From positions 1 to 64,000 of the forward strand of contig SMNZ01000010.1 in NCBI GenBank assembly GCA_004353515.1: a DNA stretch of 64,000 nucleotides, given 5' to 3'. Origin of the DNA: Alteromonadaceae bacterium M269. GTDB taxonomy: Bacteria > Pseudomonadota > Gammaproteobacteria > Enterobacterales > Alteromonadaceae. The translations under genes and the position numbers were made by a program. Positions 36,588-45,622 of the stretch are shown in pieces. The notes under the pieces are model-generated. The model was given only the letters and a program-made list of their open reading frames with translations. It was not told the origin of the DNA and made no database searches. The stretch's first letter is position 1. The number at the start of each line of letters is the position of its first letter.

Positions 36588-39212
36588 ATGAGCAAACTAA
36601 CAAAAACATTGGGGATACTTGTAGCTATCGCAACGAGTACTCCTAATTGGGCTAACCCTGAGCCACCATCTATCGATAGACAAATGTATTTAGCTGAGGA
36701 TAGGCAATACCTCAATCCCACAATCCCAACCTTACAAACTTCTGCCGACGGTAGGGTAGGTATAGGTCATCGTGTTGAGCCAAACTCAGTAACTGGTCGA
36801 GGTCAAATATCATTTCGGTTAATGGTCCCAGAAAAGATTGATCGCCCTTTTGTTACTGATGAACGTGACAGTAGGCGTGGAAGCTTTATATTAAGTATGC
36901 CTAATGCAACGGCTTCGACAGCTGCGGGTTTAATTCCCTCGGGACCAAGACAAGAAGTTGGAGGTAATAATTTTTCTCACGCTGGTTTGTGTGATGCAAG
37001 TGGAGACCCTAACTCAGGAGTGACGAATCCAAGAGCGTGTGGCGCGGATGATTGCTACGACCTAGTTGTTGTAAGAGCCGAACGTTCCGGCAATAACAGT
37101 CATCAAATTTTCGGTACGCCTGTTACTGTTAGAGTTGAAAGGCCTAAAACACCTAATGCTAGAATTACAGATGTTACCGCAGGAACACCTGTTGCAGGTT
37201 CTACTTTTAGTTTTGCGCAGTTTTTCGAGCCTGTGATTACCAACGATGGCCGGCTTATGTCGCTTCGGGTTGGACAACAAGGAAGTTTTTCTTGGCGTGA
37301 TAATAGTGGCAACAGTCGTAGTTCCTCATCAGACAATGTTTATTTGGTCAATGATAACCCTGCGTCTCAGCAGGCTTGCGATGTCCGGCAGTGGGATCAA
37401 GCAAGGCCACTGGCACATGCCCCATTTGATAATACGATCAATAACAGGTATGGGTTCGCTATGCAGCCATTTCGTGACCCCCAAAATAATGAGATTTCTG
37501 AGGATCAATTAATTGGATCGTATCCATGGATTGATAAAGATGGCGACAACATTACTTTTACGACTGTAGGAACAAGCCTGTTTAGTCGACGAAGCCCATT
37601 TGAATCCCGATGTGTACCTGGCGAAGGGTGTGCACCTAACAGCCAGAGTGAAGAAGTCTCTTTGATCAATGGTCGCGTTATGATGGGGCTTTGGACGCAA
37701 GGTAAAATGGTGTTGTTAGATGGCATGGTGAATCATAGTGATTTTCCACTTGCACACAATGAGGCTGCGCATAGACTCGTGCGTTTATATGAAGATGGTG
37801 GTTCTGACGAAGAGTGGACTAGGGTAGGAGATGTGCGCTCACGATCTTTTGCGAATATGCCTTTGAGTAATTCTGGGAATTCGTCTTTCTTTGATTCCAA
37901 CGAGCATAGGTTTAATTATTTGAGAAACATGAAACCGGTGACTCCGGCTGATGTATCTTGGTTAGTTAGTACTGGACGCAATACAACAGAAGTTTCTTTT
38001 GACGATTACGTTAATGTACATAGTTTTATAAACGCTAATATGGCACAAACTATTACGTTAAATCGTAATGGCTCTCGGGGAGCTCGCGCTGGAACTGTTC
38101 AAAATGCTGCTACCGCAACACCTGACCGTTGGGCAATACCTGCTTTTGGTACGATACTGGGTGATGGCCGTTTTGAACCTGTCGCTAGAGGTGGCGTTGA
38201 AGGAAAGGGATATTGGTTAAGTGGGAACAACTCAGGCTTAAGTTTTGATATTAGGACGCAACCTCAGCCTGTTCTCAATAGCCCTTGGTATTACAGTATT
38301 TTTTTAGACAAGCGTGATAATAGCGGAGTAAGACCATTGTTTTCATTTCCCGATGGCAGTGAAATACGGTTGAGTAACAATGAGTTATTGTTCGTTAATA
38401 CTGCCAATAACACGGTACGTAGGGTTACAATTCCTCAAGCCTTTAGAAGTTCTGATTGGGCTCATTTTGGCTTTCAATTGAGTAATAGAAACAGAACTAT
38501 AACCACATATATTAATGGTTATAGTGTTGATGCTTTTGATCATAGTTCTCCACTCTTTGTACTTTCTCAGGGAGCATTGCTTGTCGGACAAAGTCAAGAT
38601 GCATCTATTCCAGAATTGAGAGGGTGGATAGATGATGTAAAAGTGTTTGCTGAACTGGTGAATTATGAACTTGCATGTAATCACGCTAATGGGACCTTAG
38701 CGGGCATTGGTAGTGGTGCTCCTCAAAGTTGGAGAAATATTGCTACACAACTACCAGCCGGAGTACATAGTGAGATTACTCGACAATTAAATAGTGGCAA
38801 TGCAGAAAGAACTGCTACCCAGTATGTTTGCTATCATGATTACTCTGATGATCTAGCCGCTAACTTAGCGAATATTCCGAATGGAATGTTCAGCATCCGT
38901 GAAGATATTAATTTTCCTGAAGGTCCACTAGTTTCTAATAGGCCTCGTCCTGATTCGAGCTCAAATACATTTTGTCTGGGGTGTCATACTCGAAATGGTA
39001 ATGATGGTCTGAGTTTGGATGCACTGACCGAAAGGCCTGGGATTAATGCGTTAATGGATCCAAGAAGGCAACCTTTGCAGCCTGATCCTTTGGTTTTCGG
39101 CCATATTCCTGCTAACTGGCTAGGAGAGGGACTTCCAGAGAGAGCAATGATTGCAGACCCAAGAGAAGGATTCAGGATTGATCAGTTGTTGTTAGATGCA
39201 ATTTCTAACTAA
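36588..39212 (+). CDS. secreted LamG-like protein with C-terminal haem-c motif (copy 2)
   Basis: ATG 36588 is chosen for TAGGAA at 36577-36582; an ATG nine codons earlier lacks one. The protein has 874 residues and is a full-length paralogue of the 24557-27304 product: shared signposts include RACGADDCYDL, CDVRQW, GLWTQGKMVLLD, SNEHRFNY, GKGYWLSGNNSGLSF, GWIDDVKVFAE, INFPEGPLV, one CxxCH (CLGCH at about residue 796) and GHIPANWLG. The LamG-like module spans about residues 535-710. The copies differ in sequence throughout, so the duplication is old. It is exported and probably haem-bearing; function unknown. Confidence 0.75.
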   Translation: MSKLTKTLGILVAIATSTPNWANPEPPSIDRQMYLAEDRQYLNPTIPTLQTSADGRVGIGHRVEPNSVTGRGQISFRLMVPEKIDRPFVTDERDSRRGSFILSMPNATASTAAGLIPSGPRQEVGGNNFSHAGLCDASGDPNSGVTNPRACGADDCYDLVVVRAERSGNNSHQIFGTPVTVRVERPKTPNARITDVTAGTPVAGSTFSFAQFFEPVITNDGRLMSLRVGQQGSFSWRDNSGNSRSSSSDNVYLVNDNPASQQACDVRQWDQARPLAHAPFDNTINNRYGFAMQPFRDPQNNEISEDQLIGSYPWIDKDGDNITFTTVGTSLFSRRSPFESRCVPGEGCAPNSQSEEVSLINGRVMMGLWTQGKMVLLDGMVNHSDFPLAHNEAAHRLVRLYEDGGSDEEWTRVGDVRSRSFANMPLSNSGNSSFFDSNEHRFNYLRNMKPVTPADVSWLVSTGRNTTEVSFDDYVNVHSFINANMAQTITLNRNGSRGARAGTVQNAATATPDRWAIPAFGTILGDGRFEPVARGGVEGKGYWLSGNNSGLSFDIRTQPQPVLNSPWYYSIFLDKRDNSGVRPLFSFPDGSEIRLSNNELLFVNTANNTVRRVTIPQAFRSSDWAHFGFQLSNRNRTITTYINGYSVDAFDHSSPLFVLSQGALLVGQSQDASIPELRGWIDDVKVFAELVNYELACNHANGTLAGIGSGAPQSWRNIATQLPAGVHSEITRQLNSGNAERTATQYVCYHDYSDDLAANLANIPNGMFSIREDINFPEGPLVSNRPRPDSSSNTFCLGCHTRNGNDGLSLDALTERPGINALMDPRRQPLQPDPLVFGHIPANWLGEGLPERAMIADPREGFRIDQLLLDAISN

Positions 39213-39250
39213 GAGATGTGTGTTGTAGGCTTGTTACCATAACTCCAGTT

Positions 39251-39275
39251 TCTACTAGAGCAACACGCTCTAGTA
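39251..39275. terminator. hairpin between convergent genes
   Basis: CTACTAGAGC and GCTCTAGTAG form a 10-bp perfect stem with a 5-base loop, 40 bases after the LamG-haem stop. A second imperfect hairpin at 39308-39361 (GGTCTTCTCTTAT with ATAAGAGAAGGCC) may serve the convergent GH127 gene. Confidence 0.6.
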
Positions 39276-39383
39276 GGCCGTAAATTGACTTAATATCATA
39301 TGTGTTGGTCTTCTCTTATTTCGATTGGAAGCTAAAATCTCCATTCCGATAAGAGAAGGCCAATTTATTGTATTAGGTGAATC

Positions 39384-41369
39384 CTACTTCCAGACAACTG
39401 GCATAAAGACAGTCATCTCTGCATCACCTCGGTTACTCCAAGCATAATACGGAACTAACTTTGTTCTGTATCTTTGCCAATCAGGTTTTGCCACTGTGTT
39501 ATACATATTGCTGCTGCTGTCTGTGCGAAGCATCAAATCGGCTTCTATGGTAGTGATCCCACCCAGCAGCTCTTCTTCATGGTTCTCTTGGAATTCGGTG
39601 TTTCCGTCAATATAAACGTCTAAAATTGAGGTGTCTTCTGGTAGGTCGGGGGATTCTATACAGTAAACCAGCGGCCCTCTTTTAATGGCGACTTGATTGC
39701 GTACTTCCTCGATACGAGGATTACCTTCAACAAACGTAGTCGTCATCGGTATATCCAGCGTAATGATGTCATCTACTGCCCAAGACCTTTGGATGACGGC
39801 ATAAGTGCCAGGTTTTGACTCAATATCGATAGACTCATCGTTGATCTTTATCTGGACTTGAGTCGCCCAACCTGGAATGCGAAGCGCAACCTCAAAAGGT
39901 TTGGAGGGGCATTCTTTAACGGTGAGATTGATCGATCCCTTCCACGGATAATCCGTTTTCTGTTCAAGCTTGAGCGAGGCACCGGAGGATAAGGTCGTGG
40001 CAATTTCATTACTACCGTATAGATTAACAGCTATACCATTCTCAGATAAGCTGTAAGCCCAGCCAGATAAGTTTGAAATAGTGCGAACTAAGTTCGGTGG
40101 ACAGCAAAAGCAGTGTAGGTACCCTTCGCGATTGGGAGTTTCTGTTGTGTTAGGGTCTGAATCATAGTCTCTGGTGTTATGGATCATTCTCAGCGGGTTT
40201 GCATAAAAATAATCCTTACCTTCAATACTGATACCGGACAAGCCACTGTTATACATGACGAGTTCAATAATATCAGCATACTTTGCCAAACCGTGGATAC
40301 CAAGCATTCTGAAGCTGAAAAATGCATTACATAAGTTAGCGCAGGTCTCATTGTAGGCTGTGAGGTTTGGCATCATATAGTCATCAATGAAACCCTCTTC
40401 AATCATATCGTGATTGATTGATGCGCCGTAATGCGCTTGACCCACAGCGCCTGTCACATACATTTTTTTCTGAGTGACGCTAGTCCATAATCTATCCAGT
40501 GCTGATAGGAGTGCTTTTTCACCGGTTTCTGCGTAAACATCCGCAGCACCAGTGTAGTAGTAAAGTGCAAGCACTGCGTGTCCAACAGGTTCGGTTGCTT
40601 CTCTTAAAGGTGTTCGTTCTTGCACCATGTCACCGATTGGATAACCTTCTGTTGTTGTGTCATGCACAATATCAAAGGTGCCACGGCGGTCGATAAATTT
40701 TTGAGCAAGCCTAAGGTACCTTTTGTCATTGACTGTACGGTACAGTTCTACGAGCCCCATAATTTGGGTCTGGTTAAACCCAAAGCGTCGGTAATGCTTA
40801 GTGTCTGGATAAAATAGTGTGTAGAGTAGATCAGCATGTAAAATAGCGATGTCCAAGAAATTGCGTTTACCGGTTAAGCGATAATGCGTACAAGCACTGA
40901 TAAACAAGTGGCCTGTATTATACATTTCATGGTACTGGCGGTTTTCATATCTATCGACTTCGGGACGCAGTTGAATCTGAGTCTGCAAGTAGCCATCGGG
41001 TTCTTGTGCTTGAGCGATGATCTCAATATATTCGTCCAGTTCTTTGAGTAAGGTGTCGTTTTTAGTGAGTGCATAAGCGTAGGTTTTAGCTTCTACAAAT
41101 TTATAGAAGTCGCCGTCATGCCAGTACATTCCCTGGTGCTGACCCTCTTTTAATCCCGCTGCAATTTTGAAATTATTTAATGCATGGCCAACGTCACCGC
41201 AAAGTACGTCACCCATATAAGGGATCATGACGCTTATGGCACGTTCTGTTTTGTCTGCCCAAAAGCCTTCCGTCCACTGACAGTCTCCGAACTCTGTTGC
41301 TCGTAACTTGACATGCGGGCTATTAGCGTTCCCGACAATGCCTTTGTTTTCTGTTCGGGTTTGGTTCAT
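39384..41369 (-). CDS. GH127 glycoside hydrolase, probable 3,6-anhydro-D-galactosidase
   Basis: The family (formerly DUF1680) uses a zinc-bound cysteine nucleophile. The Zn ligands and catalytic Cys are visible: ETC (Glu341, Cys343) in AYNETCAN, and CC (422-423) in HCFCCPPN. Other signposts are GMYWHDGDFYKFVEA, RETAE-like TEPVGHAVLALYY and VTGAVG. The length of 661 residues is normal and there is no signal peptide, so it acts in the cytoplasm. GH127 includes beta-L-arabinofuranosidases, but members in carrageenan loci (Zobellia) release 3,6-anhydro-D-galactose from neocarrageenan oligosaccharides, which fits the downstream pathway here. GGAG precedes the ATG. Confidence 0.9.
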   Translation of the reverse strand: MNQTRTENKGIVGNANSPHVKLRATEFGDCQWTEGFWADKTERAISVMIPYMGDVLCGDVGHALNNFKIAAGLKEGQHQGMYWHDGDFYKFVEAKTYAYALTKNDTLLKELDEYIEIIAQAQEPDGYLQTQIQLRPEVDRYENRQYHEMYNTGHLFISACTHYRLTGKRNFLDIAILHADLLYTLFYPDTKHYRRFGFNQTQIMGLVELYRTVNDKRYLRLAQKFIDRRGTFDIVHDTTTEGYPIGDMVQERTPLREATEPVGHAVLALYYYTGAADVYAETGEKALLSALDRLWTSVTQKKMYVTGAVGQAHYGASINHDMIEEGFIDDYMMPNLTAYNETCANLCNAFFSFRMLGIHGLAKYADIIELVMYNSGLSGISIEGKDYFYANPLRMIHNTRDYDSDPNTTETPNREGYLHCFCCPPNLVRTISNLSGWAYSLSENGIAVNLYGSNEIATTLSSGASLKLEQKTDYPWKGSINLTVKECPSKPFEVALRIPGWATQVQIKINDESIDIESKPGTYAVIQRSWAVDDIITLDIPMTTTFVEGNPRIEEVRNQVAIKRGPLVYCIESPDLPEDTSILDVYIDGNTEFQENHEEELLGGITTIEADLMLRTDSSSNMYNTVAKPDWQRYRTKLVPYYAWSNRGDAEMTVFMPVVWK

Positions 41370-41562
41370 TGTGTATCTCCATAAACTCGTATTAGGGGCC
41401 TTATAGTATGAGTAGGCCTATATTATTATGCTCTTAGTTGGGTTCACGCTGATATGAGATTGAACCCATACTCGCTATAGCATGCGACTGCTATTCGTTG
41501 CCCTCCCTGTTTGCCAGTTTGTTCGACGCCACTAGGGAATTTACAAAAGAACAAATCACATA

Positions 41563-41595
41563 TTGTCTTTTTAGTAATTTAAACATAATATGTTT
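41563..41595 (+). promoter_or_regulatory. promoter overlapped by a perfect operator dyad (transporter operon)
   Basis: TTGTCT (41563-41568) and TAATAT (41586-41591) are 17 bases apart. The dyad AAACAT-AAT-ATGTTT at 41581-41595 matches all 12 island consensus positions and covers that -10. Binding would block RNA polymerase, a classic repressor geometry. The predicted start site near 41598 leaves only 9-24 bases of leader. Confidence 0.6.
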
Positions 41596-41606
41596 GATAT
41601 TGTAAT

Positions 41607-43205
41607 ATGTATAATGTGATGATGAAAAATAATCCTGAACGTTTAGTTGCACAATATGCTTTGTTCGCTGCTTTTGGTGGTTTTGTCTTCGGTTTGGATG
41701 CTGCTAACATATCAGGTGCACTTCGCTTTATCAGTTCTCTTTTTGAATTAAACAACATCCAACAAGGTATGGTGGTTGGTTGTGCTCTACTGGGTGTTAT
41801 CGTTGCATTGTTCTTCACGGGAACATTATGCGAACACTTTGGGCGCTCAAAGGTTCTTTTGGGCATAGGGTTTACTTATTCATTATCGACCGTGATTTCC
41901 ACCACAGCACTCAATTATGAAATGCTGGTTGTAGGCCGGTTTATCGGAGGTGTTGCTTTTGCCTCCATTACTGTTTCCGCTATGTATATTGGTGAAATAG
42001 CCCCGGCCAAATTGCGTGGAAAGTTTGTCTCGGTCAATCAGTTGATGATAGGCCTAGGGCTGTTAATAGCCTTTATAACGAACTATTTCTTATTACAAAC
42101 TATCGAACAAATCACCTGGATCACTAACGAAAACGTTTGGCGCATTATGTTAGGCGCTGAGCTCATAGCTAACGCATTGTGGATTTTCCTTTTGTGGCGT
42201 ATTCCTGAGTCGCCACGATGGTTGATTAAGCAGGGGCGAGAATCAGAAGCGAGAGAAGTATTACTAGAAATTGCTGGCGAAGAAAGCAAAGACACGCTCG
42301 TTTCTAATATCAAAGAAAGCCTCAAAGAAGATGCTCAATTAACAACGACTCAGCAATTAAAAGCATTATTTGATAAGCGGCTAAGAGTTGTGCTTCTTGT
42401 GGCGATTTTTTATGCGATAGTTCAAGGGGCGACTGGCATGAATGCGGTCTTGTTCTTTGCCCCTATTGTCTTTGAACAAGTGGGGATGAGCGTTGATGAC
42501 TCGTTCGCACAAACGATCAGTATTGGGGTAGTTGGTTTAGTTGCGACGTTATTTGCAATCCTCTTTATTGAACAACTTGGCAGGCGCTTGTTGACTTTAG
42601 TTGGACTTGTTCTGGTTATTGTCGGCCACAGCTCCACTTTTTATGGGTTTAATCAGGCTAATTATACTTTCGATCAAGAGGCTGTTTCTGCTATCTCTGA
42701 ACCATTTAATCAGTTGAATATTGATGCCAATAAACTAGAAACTCTAGTTGGAAGGAAATTCGAAAGTGATGTGGCGTTAAAGAAAGAGTTGGCAAATCAC
42801 TTCACTAAAAAAGAACTTCCGCTGGTGGAAGGTGTCATTATTAACGCAACGATACGAGACATTAAAGCAACTTGGGTCTTGTTTGGCATATTCGCGTTTT
42901 TAGCCGCGTTTAATTTATCTATAGGCCCTATCATGTGGGTCATTTTTTCAGAAATCTTTCCCAATACGGTTCGAAGTATCGCCTTGCCATTTGCAGCGCT
43001 GGTGCAAACTGTTTCGTCTTGGGTTATTCAGCAATTCTTTCCTTGGCAACTCGACAATATGGGAGTTGCAAACATCTTTTTGGCGTATGCAGCCGTGGGG
43101 TTATTTGGACTCATTGCGATGTATTTAATGCTGCCAGAGACAAAAGGAAAGTCTATTGAGGCTATTGAGATAGAGTTAACTAAGAATAAGGAAGCTTTGT
43201 CATGA
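41607..43205 (+). CDS. MFS sugar-porter transporter
   Basis: This is a 12-helix major facilitator of the sugar porter type. Visible signatures: GGFVFGLDAANISGAL in helix 1, GRSKVLLG after helix 2, GRFIGGVAFASITVSAMYIGEIAPAKLRGKFVSVNQ, PESPRWLIKQGRE after helix 6, GRRLLTLVG, and PETKGKSIE at the end. An about 80-residue extra segment between helices 9 and 10 (about residues 350-430) is unusual. ATG codons at 41619 and 41622 are alternative starts; none has a good ribosome site. It probably imports galactose, anhydrogalactose or a short oligosaccharide from the periplasm. It overlaps dgoK by 4 bases. Confidence 0.9.
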   Translation: MYNVMMKNNPERLVAQYALFAAFGGFVFGLDAANISGALRFISSLFELNNIQQGMVVGCALLGVIVALFFTGTLCEHFGRSKVLLGIGFTYSLSTVISTTALNYEMLVVGRFIGGVAFASITVSAMYIGEIAPAKLRGKFVSVNQLMIGLGLLIAFITNYFLLQTIEQITWITNENVWRIMLGAELIANALWIFLLWRIPESPRWLIKQGRESEAREVLLEIAGEESKDTLVSNIKESLKEDAQLTTTQQLKALFDKRLRVVLLVAIFYAIVQGATGMNAVLFFAPIVFEQVGMSVDDSFAQTISIGVVGLVATLFAILFIEQLGRRLLTLVGLVLVIVGHSSTFYGFNQANYTFDQEAVSAISEPFNQLNIDANKLETLVGRKFESDVALKKELANHFTKKELPLVEGVIINATIRDIKATWVLFGIFAFLAAFNLSIGPIMWVIFSEIFPNTVRSIALPFAALVQTVSSWVIQQFFPWQLDNMGVANIFLAYAAVGLFGLIAMYLMLPETKGKSIEAIEIELTKNKEALS

Positions 43206-44104
43206 GTCAAATAAGCTATTTGGTCATTGATTGGGGTACAACTAATTTCAGAGCCTTTGCGATGTCGGCGACTCATGAGTTGATCAAAACCAAAGCATTA
43301 AATCTTGGGTTACTGATGGTAGACCCAGGTAAGTTTGGTGAAACACTCGAATTAGTCTTAGAAAGCTGGCTACCTGATTACAGAGACTTACCGGTTTATA
43401 TGGCTGGGATGGTTGGCTCGGCAAAAGGGTGGTTCAATGTCGATTATGTTAAAACGGCTGCTGCCTCTGATAACCTAGTCGGCAAAGCGTTTTCATTTAG
43501 GCTGCCCTGGGGCCCTAAGGCCTTTATCATGCCCGGCGTATGTCATCAAAATAAAGAACATAACTATGATGTTATGCGGGGTGAGGAAGTTCAGTTATTT
43601 GGCTTATCAAAGTTGTTAGGCAAAGCTGATTTTAAAGCCGTTTTACCCGGTACGCACAGTAAACATGCCTGGGTAGAAAACAGTAAAATTACAAGGCTAT
43701 CAAGTTACCTTACTGGCGAGTTTTATTCACTTCTTATCGATTACAGCGTGCTTGGTAAAGGTATTTCTGCATCCGAGTCTTTCCAGGAATCCGCTTTTCT
43801 TAAAGGGTTAGATGACTCTGTTGGTGCAGCGCTCACGAATCAGGTGTTTGGTGCTTGGACATACCGTTTATTCGAAAAGCTAGATGAGAAGCAAGTACCA
43901 GATTACCTATCTGGCATGCTCATCGGTTACGAGTTACAGCATTTATCCAAAGGAAGCGATTTATATTTAATTGGTGGAAATGAGTTGTGTAAACGCTACA
44001 GCCGAGCTTGCAGCTACTTTGATATCAATAACACGACTGCGCAAGGGAATGAGTGCTTTTTGGCTGGAATGTCTACGTTAATTAGTACTATGGAGGCCAG
44101 CTAA
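43202..44104 (+). CDS. dgoK: 2-dehydro-3-deoxygalactonokinase
   Basis: The enzyme phosphorylates 2-keto-3-deoxy-D-galactonate with ATP at O6. The ASKHA fold is shown by LVIDWGTTNFRAFAMS at the N-terminus, GMVGSAKGW, PGVCHQN, MRGEEVQLFGL and the phosphate-2-like LPGTHSKHAWVENSKI; LYLIGGNELC follows near the end. The length of 300 residues is typical. It lies within the transporter-dgoK-dgoA-repressor operon (4-base overlap before, 1-base overlap after). Confidence 0.95.
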   Translation: MSQISYLVIDWGTTNFRAFAMSATHELIKTKALNLGLLMVDPGKFGETLELVLESWLPDYRDLPVYMAGMVGSAKGWFNVDYVKTAAASDNLVGKAFSFRLPWGPKAFIMPGVCHQNKEHNYDVMRGEEVQLFGLSKLLGKADFKAVLPGTHSKHAWVENSKITRLSSYLTGEFYSLLIDYSVLGKGISASESFQESAFLKGLDDSVGAALTNQVFGAWTYRLFEKLDEKQVPDYLSGMLIGYELQHLSKGSDLYLIGGNELCKRYSRACSYFDINNTTAQGNECFLAGMSTLISTMEAS

Positions 44105-44739
44105 TGGATACACAATCATTTGATCTTGATGAGCATCTGCCCCTCATTGCGATATTGAGAGGGATTGAAACCCAGGATGTCGTTGCCGTAACAGAAACCC
44201 TTATTGAAGAAGGGTTTACTATGATCGAAGTACCTCTTAACAGCCCGAACGCTATCGCTAGTATTAAAACACTGGTGCGAGCCTTTGGTCCTCAATATCT
44301 AATTGGGGCTGGGACTGTTGTAGCTCCCAATTGGGCACAAGAAGTGATCGAAACAGGGGCTAACCTTATCGTTACTCCAAACTTAAATGAAGCTGTGGTT
44401 GAGATGGCGGTGAGAGCTGGATGTGCTGTATTCCCCGGTATTGCAACACCTACTGAGGCTTTTGCAGCATTGGCGAGTGGAGCCACGGGCTTAAAGTTGT
44501 TCCCTGTTTCAAATGTGGGAGTAGAAGGGTACAAGGCTTTGCAGTCCGTGTTGCCTGAAAACACTCGTTGTTTCCCGGTGGGTGGTATTGAACCAACAGT
44601 CGAGAGTATGAAAACTTACTTAGATTTAGGCGCGGCAGGATTCGGGTTGGGCTCGTCTTTGTATAAGCCGAATATGACATTGCCACAAATTCGTCAGAAC
44701 GCAAATGCAGCCGTAAAAAGCTACAAAGCGTGTACATAA
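44104..44739 (+). CDS. dgoA: 2-dehydro-3-deoxy-6-phosphogalactonate aldolase
   Basis: The enzyme splits KDPGal into pyruvate and D-glyceraldehyde-3-phosphate. It is a class I KDPG/KDPGal aldolase with the general base in MIEVPLNSP, GAGTVV, VTPNLN, FPGIATPTEAFAAL, the Schiff-base lysine in GLKLFP and FPVGGIEP. The length of 211 residues is normal. DgoK overlaps it by 1 base. Confidence 0.95.
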   Translation: MDTQSFDLDEHLPLIAILRGIETQDVVAVTETLIEEGFTMIEVPLNSPNAIASIKTLVRAFGPQYLIGAGTVVAPNWAQEVIETGANLIVTPNLNEAVVEMAVRAGCAVFPGIATPTEAFAALASGATGLKLFPVSNVGVEGYKALQSVLPENTRCFPVGGIEPTVESMKTYLDLGAAGFGLGSSLYKPNMTLPQIRQNANAAVKSYKACT

Positions 44740-44776
44740 ACTTGATGAATTTACTGTTGGATGAGCGAGTAAGAAG

Positions 44777-45529
44777 ATGAGTGAATTAGTTTATTATGAT
44801 CTAAAACGTTCTGCGAAGATGACACCCAGCTTATCAGTTCAAGTGGCGCGCGAGCTAGGTCGTCGTATTGTCGCAGGTACGTTTGAACCCGGTACCTTGG
44901 TTGAAGATGAAAATGCGTTGGCGGAACGCTATCAAGTGAGCCGCGTTGTCATCCGAGACGCGGTTAAAATCCTTGTAGGTAAGGGGTTACTTGAAGTCAG
45001 GCGTGGTATAGGAACAAAAGTCTGTCCGAGAAACCAATGGATATTACTCGATGATGATGTTTTAGCTTGGCATATTACGGCTCCACCAAACCCAGAGTTT
45101 ATTCGTCAGGTTATGGATGTGCGGTTGGCTTTTGAGCCTATGGCAGCTCGTTGGGCGACGGAACGAGCGGATGAAAATGCATTGAAAGAAATACGTCTTG
45201 CCGTCGAGAGAATGGAACAAGAAACTGGCTCGTTGGAAAAATTTGTCGTAGCTGATGCCCTGTTTCACAAAGCGGTACTACGTGCTGCGAGAAATGAGTT
45301 TTTATCAGCAATGGAAGGCGTTATTTATTCAGCGTTGTTGGTGAGTGTCAGAATGACGAACCAAGATCCCAGGACTAATAGCAGTTCTGTTGAGTTTCAC
45401 CGAGATGTCTACGAAAAAATTGCGTCTGGAGATGCGGCAGGTGCAGAGGCGTTGACAGAGAAATTACTTAAAGACGCGATTCGCCGATTAAAAGCCGCTT
45501 TCGGCGATAAGTTCACACAGAGAGTGTAA
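44777..45529 (+). CDS. FadR/DgoR-type GntR-family repressor (copy 2)
   Basis: The winged helix contains LAERYQVSRVVIRDAVKILVGKGLL and RRGIGT, and the FCD domain VRLAFEPMAARWA, DALFHKAVLRAARNEF and FHRDVYEKI. It closely matches the 33348-34076 protein across its whole length, with a nearly identical recognition helix, so both probably bind the same dyad. It is the last gene of the transporter operon (37 bases after dgoA), typical for a DgoR-like repressor responding to a pathway sugar acid. Confidence 0.9.
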   Translation: MSELVYYDLKRSAKMTPSLSVQVARELGRRIVAGTFEPGTLVEDENALAERYQVSRVVIRDAVKILVGKGLLEVRRGIGTKVCPRNQWILLDDDVLAWHITAPPNPEFIRQVMDVRLAFEPMAARWATERADENALKEIRLAVERMEQETGSLEKFVVADALFHKAVLRAARNEFLSAMEGVIYSALLVSVRMTNQDPRTNSSSVEFHRDVYEKIASGDAAGAEALTEKLLKDAIRRLKAAFGDKFTQRV

Positions 45530-45545
45530 GTACCTTCAGACTTAC
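45526..45545 (+). terminator. weak hairpin at end of the transporter operon
   Basis: GTAAGT and ACTTAC form a 6-bp stem that overlaps the stop codon, followed by the T-rich GCTCTTTATTCTT. Confidence 0.35.
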
Positions 45546-45622
45546 GCTCTTTATTCTTCTGAAAGCTCATTGATTGAGTTCTCAATCTAGTTCCACAACT
45601 TCAACAAACCGGTCTCTACAAC

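Noticed and set aside
39290-39308. A further operator-like sequence (ATATCATATGTGTT) between convergent genes
   Set aside because: It matches the dyad only partly and lies downstream of both neighbouring genes, so no promoter role is supported.
41610-41615. TATAAT as the -10 of the transporter gene
   Set aside because: No acceptable -35 at 16-18 bases; it also falls inside the reading frame. The TTGTCT/TAATAT pair fits better.
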